A stretch of DNA of 64,000 nt, taken from NCBI RefSeq assembly GCF_035582795.1, contig NC_134373.1, forward strand, positions 24,770,501 through 24,834,500. Direction: 5' to 3'. The position numbers and the translations under genes are program-made. Positions 1 through 39,800 of this stretch are shown here, piece by piece. A model generated the notes under the pieces. That model was not told the DNA's origin. It was given only the letters and a program-made list of their open reading frames with translations, and made no database searches. The stretch's first letter is position 1. Every line of letters begins with the position of its first letter. This DNA comes from Mycteria americana (Eukaryota > Chordata > Aves > Ciconiiformes > Ciconiidae).

Positions 1-561
1 ACTGTCTTTTGGTAACTAATTTACTAGAAAGAAACAAACCAGCCCAGACAGAGTAAAACCTTTTTTTGTCTCATCTCACATCACCTAGGCCTTTTGACAG
101 ATTTAGAAAAGTTCAATTATTTTCTTTTTAGTCGTTGTGCATTTGTTTTTATCTTCTACTTTTGGTGAACCAGAAGGAAAACTCACAAAACACTTTGTCT
201 GAGGGTCTCTTAAAAAAACACAGCAATTTGAATAAGTTTCAAAGATTTTTTTTTTTTCCTCCATTATTTTCCACACCAAAGCTAGCCACAGAATCCTCTG
301 AAGTTTATTAAAATCAAAGGAGTTGTTCAGGATTTATTCTGACATAGTTGAACATAGAATTTGGCCTGTAATGTATAATTTATTTACTGAGGCACCTACT
401 CTTGCAGAATTTGCAGGGGCTTTTAGTGTAGCATTTATTTCCCGTTTTGTATTCATTATGTCTTCTTGTTGGTATGATGTAAGAGCATTGACTGCAAGAG
501 ATCTTACTTGAACCCCTGTTATTGCTGCCTATACTGATAAGAAATACTTTCTTGTCTTTAG
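1..561 (+). other. FAP: FAP intron (probably intron 7), 3' part
   Basis: No coding exon recognised. The preceding propeller exon, expected to end near a Cys-Trp-Ser-Pro motif, is not present, so it lies outside the window. The segment is AT-rich with short T and A runs. Confidence 0.6.
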
Positions 562-28146
<27,585 letters not shown>

Positions 28147-28380
28147 GTAGGCTATTCAGAGCATGCTAAGGCATCCGATACATCTCTGGGAGAATGCAAT
28201 GATAACAGTGCCCAGGTTATATAGTTTCCAGGTGAATTGATAACAGGAACCTTGAAGTTTTAAACTTGATGTTTACATCCACTTTTGATATTGTATATTA
28301 GCAAATGTTAGGCTAATACATCTTTTGGCACATTTAACACCTGTTTGATAGAAAAAATAAAATCAGAACGTAAAATGGCC
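28147..28380 (+). other. FAP: FAP 3' untranslated region with poly(A) signal
   Basis: A canonical AATAAA lies at 28356-28361, about 210 bases after the stop. A T-rich stretch suitable as a downstream element begins near 28383. The cleavage point is inferred to within about 20 bases. Confidence 0.75.
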
Positions 28381-30654
28381 ATGTTCATTTATTGCCATCT
28401 TGCTTAAACTTACATTCTGCAATCCAAAGATAGGTGGTCCATTGCAAAGGCACACTGCCAGATGAATATGCTTGCATTTGTTAACTACAACTGTAAAATG
28501 GGAAAGGACAAAGAAAGCAGTGCAAGTACCTAATTAGCATCCTAACAAGAACCAGTTTCTCAAAATTTATTTCCAATCTCTTGGAAAGAATCCAAGCAGG
28601 GATAGGAACACACAATATTTAAAGCTGAAGTTTGGATAATTATCGAGAATATTGAATGCTGTGTTCAAATTTTATTCAAATCTTATTTGAAACCTTGATT
28701 CTGCAGAACTCTCAGTGTTCAGGTTTAAATATGAAAGCAGGACATTCATGATAGCTATTTTATCTCAGTGTTTTTTCTTCCTGTATTCAGAATATGTGAG
28801 CCATATTAGCCTGTTTTTAATCTCTAATCATCGCCTCAGCATTCAAATTAATCTCAATGTTATTCATCCCAGACTGGAGGGGAAGGATCAAAGGATTATG
28901 CAGGCTTTCTTTGCTTTGTTTCCAGTGAAACTATTTTAGGGAGTCTTTAAAAATGCTAGAGGCTAATAATGATTCGAATACTTGTATTCTTTTGATTAAT
29001 AATTAAATCAGTCCTGTCATAATATAAGAATATGAACAAGATAATTGGCAAGAGATCCATTGTAGATTAAATGATTCTCTGGTCATGTTTTTAAAAAAAT
29101 TCTGAGTTAGCCTACTGCACAAGAACCATGGCCTCTCTAACACAGTATCTCATCTCTGCTATTAGCCAGTGAGAGTACAAAAGAACCTGAAAAAGATTGT
29201 GGAGTAGCCTTCCCACAAAGCAAGCTGCTTCCTAACTCTCAGTCAGAGATCAGTTGCTGCTTCTTTGTGGAAAAGCAAGGGGTTTCATTTGACCCTCTTG
29301 ACAAGAACATGGGGTTTAGCCAAAATCATTAAAATGTAGAAGTGATTTGCTATGTAACAGCTTCCTTCATTTTGTTAATGGCAATATCAAATCTGATTTT
29401 CCACACATGAGAACATTCCTCAGACACATCTTTATGTAAATGTAGTTGCCAAGCTGTTTGTAATGGTTAAATTATACTTTGATGGGAACTCTTCAGAAAA
29501 TACTCAATTAGTTCAGGTTTTTTTGGAAACACTGCCAATTACGTGACGTTAATGAGCTTTTTGTTGGTAATGTAATTAAAATTCAACTGCTATAATGGTT
29601 AAGGGAAAAAATTATAGCTCTAAGAAAGTTAACATTAAGCAAATATAACATGAAGTGGTGCTAATTAGATGTGGAATATATGGTCCTATGTGCATTTGCT
29701 GCACACAACAGTAGTCTCAGTAATGTGGTTATTTTACAAATAACGAATACAATGCAGTTGAAATTACTGAGATTTAACTACCAGTTTCTTATATTGATAC
29801 AACACTACAGAAACCATTGCAAAATTGTGGTGAAAGAGAGAAAAATCAAGCTCTTATCCCAGATGCTTAAAGGTTTTAGATACCTGAATATGTCAATGGG
29901 AACCTAGAGCAATTTTCAAAAAAGCATGGTATCAATCTCCTATAAATATTGAGTTCTCTTTAAATTTCTGCACCTTCATTTTTATTTATATGTTTGAAAA
30001 TCCTATAAGCTCTGGAAATTTGGCCAGATAAATTGGCCCTTTGTGAATACTATAAGTAATAAAGTGATGCAACGTGTTGTTCACACCCTGCCCACAGGTC
30101 TGTAGTCAGAAGCTTCTGGAAGTATTTGGAATAAGGGACATTTCAGGAAAATGTGTCAAATAAAATAACAGAAGGTATCTCTTTCCCAAGGGATGCATTA
30201 GCTGTTTCATTATTAATCTGCCCTTATGTCTGTTTGTTTCCTAAGGCAATCAGAGTACACATCTTCCAAACAGTCCACCATTTACCTTGGCTTGTAGGAA
30301 GCAGTTGTGGGGATAAAACATGAAAAAAATAAGTGCATCATGCTGCTGTCATTTTTGCTTCATTGTTTCTCCTGTTGTTAATTTATCTGCCTTACACAGT
30401 GTTCTTGCCAAAGAATGGGAATGTCTTCAGCAGAGTGTGGCATTTACACTGAGTTGCTGGAATAATGTCTAACCTGAAAGCTTTATGATTGAGCAACCAT
30501 GTACTTTGATGACCTGGAGGAAAATGTCCTAGGATGCTGTGAGTGTCAAAAAAAACCCTCTTAAAAACATACACAACATCAAATTGCTGGCCCGTGCTAA
30601 TAACGTAACGTTGCAGTCATTCATTAGAAATGGTGCAGAGCACTTCAAATCTAC

Positions 30655-31020
30655 CATCACAGTATCACAGAATCACAGCATGGTTGGGGTTGGAAGTGAG
30701 CTTTGGAGGTCACCTCCCTGTTCAAGCAGGACCACCTACAGCCAGTACCCCAGGACTATGTCCAGATGGCTTTTGAATATCTAAAAGGATGGAGACTTCA
30801 CAACCTCTCTGGGCCACCTCTGCGAGTGTTTGGTCACCCTCATAGTAAAAAAGTGTTTCCTTATGTTCAGACAGAACCTTCTGTGTTTCAGTTTGTGCCT
30901 GTTGCCTCTTGTTCTGTCACTGGGCACCACTGAAAAGAGCCTGGCTCCATCTTCTTTATACCGTCTCTTCAGATATTTATATACAGTGGTAAGATCCTCC
31001 CAAGCCTTTTCTTCTCTAGA
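30655..31020 (-). mobile_element. CR1 LINE 3' fragment, minus orientation
   Basis: The + strand begins with the reversed CR1 tail (ATCACAGAATCACAGCATGG) and proceeds through the reversed 3' region. Phrases such as TTGGGGTTGGAAGTGAG, CCTGTTCAAGCAGGACCACCTA, AGACTTCACAACCTCTCTGG and GAGCCTGGCTCCATCTTC are typical. The insert therefore reads on the minus strand and is 5'-truncated, as is usual for CR1. Confidence 0.9.
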
Positions 31021-31722
31021 AAGAGAACTTCTCCATTTTGCGTTGCTGTCTACAGTCACAATCCTTGTTATAAGCATCACCACAAACATTCACTGAACAG
31101 TTATTTGCCCCATTCCTTTTTAATCTAGCCTACAGTATTGGCTCTTCTGTAACAGATCTTCAACACAGTTCAAGGTGAAAGGGCTTGTCCTAAGGAATCA
31201 AGCTGAAGCTAACAAAAATATGTTTAAGAGTTAGCCTTATATATGAATAAAAAGTATATATATCTATACTTCAGACACAGAATATGGTATGTAAGAGCCA
31301 ACACTGGAACACAATTTATTATGAAACTAAGAAATTACAGCTTTTGTGACAAGATTTTCTAAGCTGATGAATGAATACCCTCAAAGTTTTGCTTCCCACT
31401 TTCAAATGTTTTAGAAGATCTGGTTTTCGGAAAATGCTGAGCACTTTCTACTCTTCTTTTATCTTTTGAATAAGGATCTCACACTTCAGATACCCACAAA
31501 TACCACTTCTGACAATGAAACTTAATCTTCAAATATCTGTCATATAAACAAGGTATACAAGCCTCTGAAGATGGGACATAGTTGTTCTGAATTAAGTAGA
31601 CAGGCCCTTGATAAATAGCCACAGATACAGTGGTTTACAAGTCAGTTTCCACTATGAATCCTGGTTACCTTTTACAAAATAAAACTAGAGCTGCAAAGCG
31701 AAAACTGCTTTATTCTAGGAAC

Positions 31723-31917
31723 TGAAGTGTACATAAATAGTAGAAAACCACTGGTTCCGCTCCAAACCATTCATTCCCCAACACCTATTTTCATTGTCTA
31801 CCTCATTCATGCTGTGTGAGTTGTACATATCAATGAACATGCAATCCTCATACCTCAAACGTGGAGCTACATGCTTTGCTTCACTTAGGATTACTGCAGC
31901 TGCAAAGAAGAAAAGGC
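31723..31917 (-). other. Terminal-exon-like open frame, identity unknown
   Basis: Reading the minus strand, a good acceptor (TGTTTTCTCTTCAG, AG at 31919-31918) is followed by 64 open codons. They begin Leu-Phe-Phe-Phe-Ala-Ala-Ala and end Tyr-Val-His-Phe-Ser-Ser. A TAG follows, then an immediate AATAAA. The composition looks protein-like, with Asp, Glu, Asn, four Met and two Cys. I do not recognise the protein and found no convincing upstream exon, so chance is quite possible. Confidence 0.2.
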
Positions 31918-32454
31918 CTGAAGAGAAAACAGCATTAGTAGAAAACCAAGTATAACCCCAGCCAGGCTCCAGAATACGGTTAGTGTTATACTCATTTTAC
32001 TCAGATATCAAGTCAAATTCAGACTACATTCAATACTTTCCAGTTTGCCAGTCAGTTCCAATTACAAGGCACAGCTGTTTAGAACATTTTATAGAGTCAT
32101 TTGAAGGCTCTATATTTAATCTGAATAATTCATAGTATTTGCTAAGAGCATTTGGTATTACTTTCAATTATGAACATTGTCTTCTCAGAATGTAAAGTAA
32201 CTAGTACATACTTGGCCAGCTCTTCTGCTTGCGCAAATTGATGCAGCTCCATTGACTTCAAATGGAGTGATTCCAATGTATGTGAGTAGGCAGTGTGGGC
32301 TGCAGCATAGTTACAATAGCTCTCTTTCCTGAGGTGCAAACCCATCAGCATCCATGGCAGTGAGCATGGAGTTGCATGCTGTGGAAAGGCTTAGAGTCCC
32401 TAAACCAATCCTCTGTTTCAGAAAGCCATTCTTGCTCTCCAAAGTGTAGCCATG

Positions 32455-32545
32455 GAGTTGTATACATACATATGCACACATCTCTGTGTGTTATATATAT
32501 GTACACATGTATGTATGTAACATGATGCATATGTTTTATGTATGT
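32455..32545. repeat. TA/TG/CA microsatellite-like zone
   Basis: Degenerate alternating units (ATACATACATATGCACACA, TATATATATGTACACATGTATGTATG, then TGTTTTATGTATGTG) over about 90 bases. It resembles the stretch at 18360-18420. Confidence 0.75.
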
Positions 32546-35249
32546 GCTTACGCATATGTTCTTCCTACATATGTTGCACTAATTCTCAGAAGGGGAGTGC
32601 AGGGCTCTTTTGGCTGATTATCATGCAGCAAGGGTAGGAAAATAAAAGGGGCTGCACAGCCCAGCCTCTGAGCTCATGGTTGACAAGGTTAGAGAGAGAA
32701 TGCTTTCTGTGCAGTGTAAGAAAGAAAAGGGTGTGGGCCTGTAGTCATACCCCAAGATACATCCTCCTCCCTCCCACGTTCTTTAAATCTGGAACAGATA
32801 ATAATATAATAACAATAAAAGTGTAATGAAGAAATATACAGAAAAATGTGGGGGGTTCACTTTTTTGAAAGCATTTGTTGGGGATTTTTTTACTTTTTTA
32901 CTTTCAAAAGTCAGCAACTTTCTAATTCATTGAAATGTTCAAACCTTGACAATTTAATTTTTTTAATTACTTTTTTCTTGTACCAACACTTAAAGAGTTG
33001 AGAGAAACATCCTAGAAAATTATGATATTCAGAATATGCTAGCCAGTTACAACAAATACATTGGTCCTATTTTTCCAAAAAGCCATGCCAACTGGAATTG
33101 TCACTGCTAGACCATGAGGTTCAGTGTGCAGCTGGTAAGAATTCTGCTTCTCATTTTAACTCTTCTGTAACTTTCCCCACAGATTTTTTTGTCCAGTGAG
33201 CACAGTACACTGTCCTTAATAGCAGCCATTACCTGATGCTGAGATGATGGTGCAGGAAAATTTGATCAACTCCAAATACAGTGAACCTAAGATATAGATC
33301 TTTTAATGACTCCAAGTGAATCGTGAAAAGTGTGAAGATGCAACTTTCCTGAAGGCAGGTCACTTTCAGGTTCTGTCTCAGTCTGACTCAGTTGAAGTAC
33401 TGTCTCATATGTGAACTATAATATAGAGAAGAGTGAGGTTGCCCTTGACTTTTGCCATAGGGTGCCATCTAACTATTGTATTTTACAATGTGAGAAGGAA
33501 AAAACCTGAGTATATATGCATGTTTCATGCACTCGTTACAGTTTTCTACTTCTGTTGAGTAACTCCTGTTTGCTGTGCTCTTGAAATAGTATTACTGTAG
33601 ATTCAGTTATGGCAACTGAAGGTTGCATGGTTCTTGATGGGTGTTCACTTCTTTCCTGTACTTTTTATTGTCTGTGTATCACTTAAAAAACAAATAATCA
33701 GCCACCTTCTAGATGCTAGATGACCTGCTAGATGATATAGCCTGTGTAACAACCTGCCCAACCAGGTGCACTGAGCTGCTCTCATATATTTTTTTCTGAA
33801 ATCATCCTACTGTAAAAAAGGAACTTTATCTGACACAAGAAAATAAACAGAGCTAAACAAAAAGAAGAGAACTGCCTGTTTCCTGGAGGAGATGATATTG
33901 TCTTACATTCTGTATTGCCTGTTTAGAAAGCTATGTATCTTTAACTCAACATGCAGTGAGATAATTGTCTGTAGCAGTCCATTTCAACAAGTGTGCATGT
34001 GTCGTCCTGGTGTAAAAAAGGCCTAAACGGCCCTTTGATCTCCATCTGCTGTCCTGTCGGGGTACTGCAGGGCTGGGCAGCCCGCCTTCGCCCGCAGGAG
34101 CCGCAAAGCTGACCAACCTCACGGGGAGACAGTGCCTCTAACACTTAGTGCTGGGCTTACATTTAAACTGTGATTTTGCATCCCCTATATAACGCTCATA
34201 AAGTGTAAATAGAAAGTAGATTTAAAAGTAATTCTGAGATAAAGTATCTCAGGGAAATCGGCATCTCATGAAAATAAGTAGATTTGGGGTACAAGGTTGT
34301 TTCCAGGCTTATTTTGGCTCCTTTGGCACCATGTCTTAGATGTGACACAGTTGTTTGCCTAGGGAAGGCTGGTATATGGAGGTGGTAATTCTGGTTGTTT
34401 CAAACAAAAATACCTGAAAAGCCAAGTTTGATAAATATCTATGCAAGTTTGTATATCCTGTGCCAATCAGTGACTGGGAATCCATGACTCTGAATGGGTG
34501 TGAAAAATACAATTAGGAGCAGGAATAAAGAGGCCATGGGGAAGAGAACATGTGAAAAAGAGGGGAAAGAAGTAGTAATTAAAAAGATGAGTAACAAAAA
34601 GGGAAAATAAGGCTCTCGGAAATGACTGAAGGTACAAACAGAAGGCAATGATGAGAGGAACAGAAGCTGTGCTCTTAAGTTTTCAGCAGCAGCATTAGTA
34701 GACACTTGCATTGTAGCTAGAAATGACAAAAATGGACCATGAATCTCAGTAGATGGATCCAAGAGCAGAGAAAAATTACACTAACACAAAAAAAAAAAAA
34801 AGATTTAAAATTGATTATTTAAAATTAAAATTGACTATGTAGTGAGACTTAATGTTTCCCTAAACCCATACTGTGGTACCACAGCAAGGTATTTAGGACA
34901 GAGCTCTAGGAAGGATCTATTAATTTTTTTTTGCCACTCCAGGCAAACACTAGGGTTATTAAATTTATACGCTGCCTCAATTGTGTCATATGGGCTATGC
35001 CAAGCTGGCTGTGGTCAGCCAGCAGAAAATCACCTCACTGAAGATTCTTTGCTCGCTTCCTGGAGCAGTGTTAGGGGAAATAAAAGGGTTTGCTGTAATA
35101 TGTATGCTTCATGCCACAAATTAGACGATGGGCCACTCCAGACTGGAGCACAGGCTGTCATTAATGTTCAGTGAGATGTCCACTGATTTGAGACCCTTCC
35201 CTCTACTGAGCAGAACTGAAACTCAAGGTTGAAGTCCCTCAAATTTAAT

Positions 35250-35640
35250 GTGTCTCCTGGACTGGAGAAAGAAGGCTGCAGGGAGACCTTATAGCAGCCT
35301 TCCAGTACTTAAAGAGGGCCTATAGGAAAGACGGGGACAGACTTTTTAGCAAGGCCTGTTGTGGCAGGACAAGAAGCAATGGTTTTAAACTAAGGGAGGG
35401 CAGCTTTAGACTGGATTTAAGAAAGAAATTTTCTACAATGAGGGTGGTGAAGCACTGGAACAGGTTGCCCAGAGAGGTAGTGGAGGCCCCATCCCTGGAA
35501 ACATTCAAGGTCAGGTTGGATGGGGCTCTGAGCAACCTGATCTAGTTAAAGATGTCCCTGCTTTTGCAGGGGGGTTGGACTAGATGACCTGTAAAGGTCC
35601 CTTCCAATCCAAAGCATTCTATGATTCTATGATTCTATGA
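35250..35640 (+). mobile_element. CR1 LINE 3' fragment, fairly young
   Basis: Starts within the CR1 3' part (GGCTGCAGGGAGACCTTATAG) and continues through GGAACAGGTTGCCCAGAGAG, CCATCCCTGGAAACATTCAA and GGGGGGTTGGACTAGATGAC. It ends in three 8-base tail units, ATTCTATG. The match is close along the whole length and the tail is intact, so this copy is younger than those at 21.6 and 30.7 kb. It is 5'-truncated. Confidence 0.95.
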
Positions 35641-36386
35641 CTGCCTGGCACCTTACATATGTAATAATATTTCATTTTTGGTGTCCTTTTGCATTTTACA
35701 AAGGATTATCATGATGTATGAAAAAGTCTGTAAAAAAAAAAAACTTTGCCAGGAATTTCTTGAAGGGGGTTTTCTCACTTGTTGCTTCATAGACAGAATG
35801 GAAGACTCATATTCCTGACTGGCAGGATTTTTCAGCTGCCAGGGCCATTGACAAGCTTTGTGTCAATCTCTCCTACCTATGGTCACCAGATGGCTGAACA
35901 TAGTCTTCTTTGGCAACACTGCCCCACCCCAGCTATGAAATTGCCCCTATTACGGAATGGTTTAGGACCTTGACAATAGTTGCATAGAACATACACAGCT
36001 ACAAAGCTCAAATCTGTTTTGTTTTTTTTCCTTGTAGAGAATGGAGACATGAGCAAAAGGCTTATCTTGCATAAATCTGTAGGCCACAGTGTGAAACTCA
36101 GTTTATAATGAATGTTTGGCATATAGATCTCAAGTGAGTATGAATTCGCATACAGTAGACTTCACAGAGTTGGCATTTTACATCTAAGGGTAATCAAATC
36201 TTTTTGTTAAATTTGACCTGTGCTAGCTTTGATAGTGGGTAGCCATCACTGCAGTACTTCACATCTCTTCATGTTCATTATAATGGCACAAGATTACTTG
36301 AAGAATCATTCAAGGGCTTTGGGGGAGTTGTGTTGGTTATTATTAACAGTATATTAAATTTATAAACCTTGATTTAAAATTGATAG

Positions 36387-36774
36387 GTGAAGTTCATGCT
36401 ATTGATGTCAACAGGAACGGCATTTTGCTCAATACTAAATGTTAAATGTGGCAAATCAGAATTTGGAGAAATTGCTGCCTTAATCCCAGGCACCTTTAGC
36501 CCACTGTTTGTCATCCTAATGCCCTTCTGTTTGATATTTACTTCTTTGGACATTGCTACCTCACTCCTTTTGCAAATCCATGTTAGCATTGATGTCATAA
36601 AGTAAGCAGAATGAATGTGTGAAATTGCTTGTAAAATTATCAAATGAAATGAATAGCAAATATGATGACTTTTTTTTTTAAGTTGAATAAGGAAACTGTC
36701 AGCAATGATGCACTCTCGTAATGCTTACTAGAGCTGAACAGTATATATATAAGTCTGTGCAAGAGGCAGCTAGG
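36387..36774 (+). promoter_or_regulatory. GCG: GCG proximal promoter
   Basis: A TATA box (TATATATATAA, 36742-36752) sits after AGAGCTGAACAG. The arrangement closely parallels the human GCG promoter, where a similar AGAGCTG segment precedes TATATAAAAG (from memory). Two CRE-like TGATGTCA sites lie at 36403-36410 and 36590-36597. CTCTCGTAATGC at about 36714-36725 lies where the pancreatic G1 element is expected. Factor binding is inferred from position and resemblance only. Confidence 0.7.
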
Positions 36775-36868
36775 CAGATCTCAGGATCCTCAAGGCTTGC
36801 CATAGTTCCAGAAGAGAGAGTAGCATCTCTTTCTGCAACTGCTACGTATCACTTCAAACTATAACAAG
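36775..36868 (+). other. GCG: GCG non-coding exon 1 (5' UTR)
   Basis: Begins about 25-30 bases after the TATA box and ends at a good donor (AACAAG/GTAAGA, GT at 36869-36870). It has no start codon leading into proglucagon. The next GCG exon lies about 5 kb away. The 5' end is estimated from TATA spacing. Confidence 0.7.
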
Positions 36869-39800
36869 GTAAGATTTATATGAGCTACCAGTACAATTTG
36901 TTTGAGAAAGCTGAGTGCGTTATCTGAATTGTACTGCCCAAAGTTTGCAATAGAGGTGCAGGATCTTTCAGCAAATTGGTGTTTTCTTCTGTGGTTATAA
37001 TCATGGATGTTTGGAGTTAATGACATCATCATTTAAATCTTTTAATCTATTGAATTAGTTCAACAGAGAATGATCGGAAAAAGGGAAATCAACTGTTTGG
37101 GTTGCAGAAGCGATTGAAAGAAGGAAGATTAACCATGAGAAAATGAAAGACAGGCATTGTAGTAAGAATTTAAATGTGAGATACATAATTATTGATTTTT
37201 ATATTTTTATCTCCTTTAGTATCTCCTCTAGAGCTATTTAATGAACATGAGTTTAAAAATATTCACTCCTTATAGATACTGCCTAAATATGAATCAACAG
37301 AGATTAAATTAGCAGAATGCAAACAAATTAAGTGAGCTTATATAGACACTGATTTAAAACTGTCCAAGACAGATTGTCACTCCATCGCCCTACAGATTGC
37401 CCTACTTTTAGATTAGTTTGTCTCAAGCAACTATTCTTTTCATATCACTATAAGATCTGAAAAGGAAATTTTACAGCACAAAAGTAAAAATTAAAGCCTT
37501 TCAATAGTTATTGTGATTATTGTATAAAATTTAGTTTAGTCTTCCATCCTACTATGGATTTCCTTAGGCTAGAACCGCTATATTTTACAGAACTTTCCAC
37601 AAGGCATTATAACATGGTAGGTAAATTAGATGTAAAGTACATCTACCTGAAAAAGTAATTTCTTTATAATTAGAAATAACTGCTATTTGTAAACAGTTTC
37701 ATGTCAATAGAAATTACTTTATTCATTCATACATTTTCATATGAAAATATTCCCTTTTTTACTGCTGTAACTCCATAATTCATATTTTTAAACTGGAAAT
37801 AGATACAAATCTGACTTTTGAAAGATTCTTTTTTGAAAACTCAATGAAATTAAGCTAGTTAAAATTGCACATAGTGTAAAAAAGACATCTGCAGTAAAAT
37901 ATATTGGAAAAACTAGCAAAATCAGGTTGATCAAGGAAATAATATTCAAGTAAGTTTCTGATCAAGATTTGAGAGACATATTTGTTACATACTTTCTGGT
38001 GGTTCAAACTGAGATGTGTTAAGTTTTTCATCTCCAATCAGAAAGAAATTAAAACATTTTCATTAGTCTAATATGCATAGGAACAAAAATTTTCTGTGTA
38101 AGATTAGCCTTAGTTTTCCTGCACCTTGACAGTAAGATTGCATGGTTTTTAGCAGTATCTACTGGTGACCTAAATAACTTAGAGCAATTAAAACCTTTCT
38201 TCCGATTGAGAAATGAATTGATTAGCAGGAATAAACTAAACAAATATTATTTTGCTGATCATCTCTTTTTCTCTAGAAAACATGTTTGTGTCCCCAAGAA
38301 TAAAATAGCAATTTCTTCTTTAAAAACTGTAGCTTCTTCAACTTGTCAAAAACTGCTGTGGCTTGTTTGGGTTACCAATAGCAAGTACTAAAAGTTGAAC
38401 AAACAAAACTGATTCTAAATTTTTGAAAAAACATATTTGACAGAAGTTTAATAGCTTTTGAAAATGCTTATTTTATTAATAAGGATTCTCTTACTTGAAA
38501 ATTGTATTAATTTCAAAAAACTGCATTTATACATCTTTCTTTTTTGTAATCTCCCCAGATTTTGATTCTGAAAAATTTAGAAAGCTAAACATGCATTTAA
38601 ATTTAAACATATTCTTAAGGCATAAAGTAGCCAATGGGACTGTTCACACCTGAAAGCTCTGTAGGACTGAGGCATGAGTTAGAGCCAAGACATATTGAAA
38701 TCACTGAAAATCTGTTTACTGACTGCAGTGGGCTTTGAATATGTTTTTTTATAAGTTTTATATAAAATAATAGCTTTTGGTGTCTGATATTACTATAAGG
38801 AGGCTGGATTAATGACTAGACTATTTGTTTCATTCCACCTCAGTGACTTAGGTTTATGTCTAATCTGTATCATGGTTTAACAAAGCTACAGGCAGCTGTA
38901 AACTATCTTTTTTATTTTTTCAGGTTAAGTAAAAGTATTCCAAACTGCTAGCATATCATTAGGTAGGGCAAATTTACTCATGTGTGGTGCAATAGCCAGA
39001 CTTTCTTTGGTGTCTAAGTTAACTCGTTTACAGCTGTATCAGCTAGCATGGGGGTCACTACATTACAACCAAACCATTTTTGTGACCACAGCAGAGACAT
39101 CTCTTCATAGGCAGAGCTTTTGTTCCATTGTTGGAAGCCTATGAAATGTGAAATTATGCATTCTTTGGGATAAACATTGGATGTCAGTGTTGCACCACCA
39201 AATTACAGCTCCAAATTGAAACAGTGAAAAGAGAGTTCAACACTATAGTTAGAGTTATAATAGGGCTGACTACATGGCCACTACGGTATTTGTTGGTGTT
39301 ATAGCAGGATATGTGCAAGTGTAGGCATCAAATCTCATATATCAGGACATTACAGAAGGCAGAAAAGAGTCTCCATGCACAGTGATGAAAAAATGAGCAA
39401 CACTGGCAGTGGCTTCTGGTGGAGAGAGGGAAATCAACTTGCATTGCCTAAATAGTACAATCCACCAGAAAATCTTACGTTCATCAATTTATTTTCCTGG
39501 TTTTGATTAAGATTTGATTAAGATTTTGATTGCCTTAAATATTTTGATACTGACACTGAGGTATTCTAGTAAAATATTTGTATTATTCATTAAGATTCTC
39601 TTAAAAATTAGGCCTCACAAAGTACCAGAAGCAATACAGTCTTCCTAACCATAGGTAAAATGCCTGCCAACAGTCAAGCTTTGCATCTCCAACTATAAGT
39701 TATTTTATAATAGATGGAAGAAACAGATTTCATAAAAAATCTGCTCTGAAGCTGGGCAGACTACTGGGGCAGAGTAGAAGTCCTACAGCAGTAAGGTTTT

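Larger units (their letters stand above)
28381..36660. other. FAP-GCG intergenic region
   Basis: 8.3 kb with no recognised protein-coding gene. It holds a minus-strand CR1 copy (30655-31020), a plus-strand CR1 copy (35250-35640), a TA/TG/CA microsatellite zone (32455-32545), a locally GC-rich patch (about 34030-34140), a purine-rich stretch (about 34530-34690) and a terminal-exon-like open frame on the minus strand (31723-31917). The distal part adjoining GCG probably carries its enhancers (inference). Confidence 0.6.

Noticed and set aside
30539-31096. Several overlapping open frames on both strands
   Set aside because: They fall in the minus-strand CR1 fragment and its flanks, and none resembles a host protein.
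34439-34762. 107-codon hydrophobic minus-strand frame resembling a membrane protein
   Set aside because: The Leu/Phe/Ser bias follows from the purine-rich + strand. No start context, splice sites or similarity support a gene.
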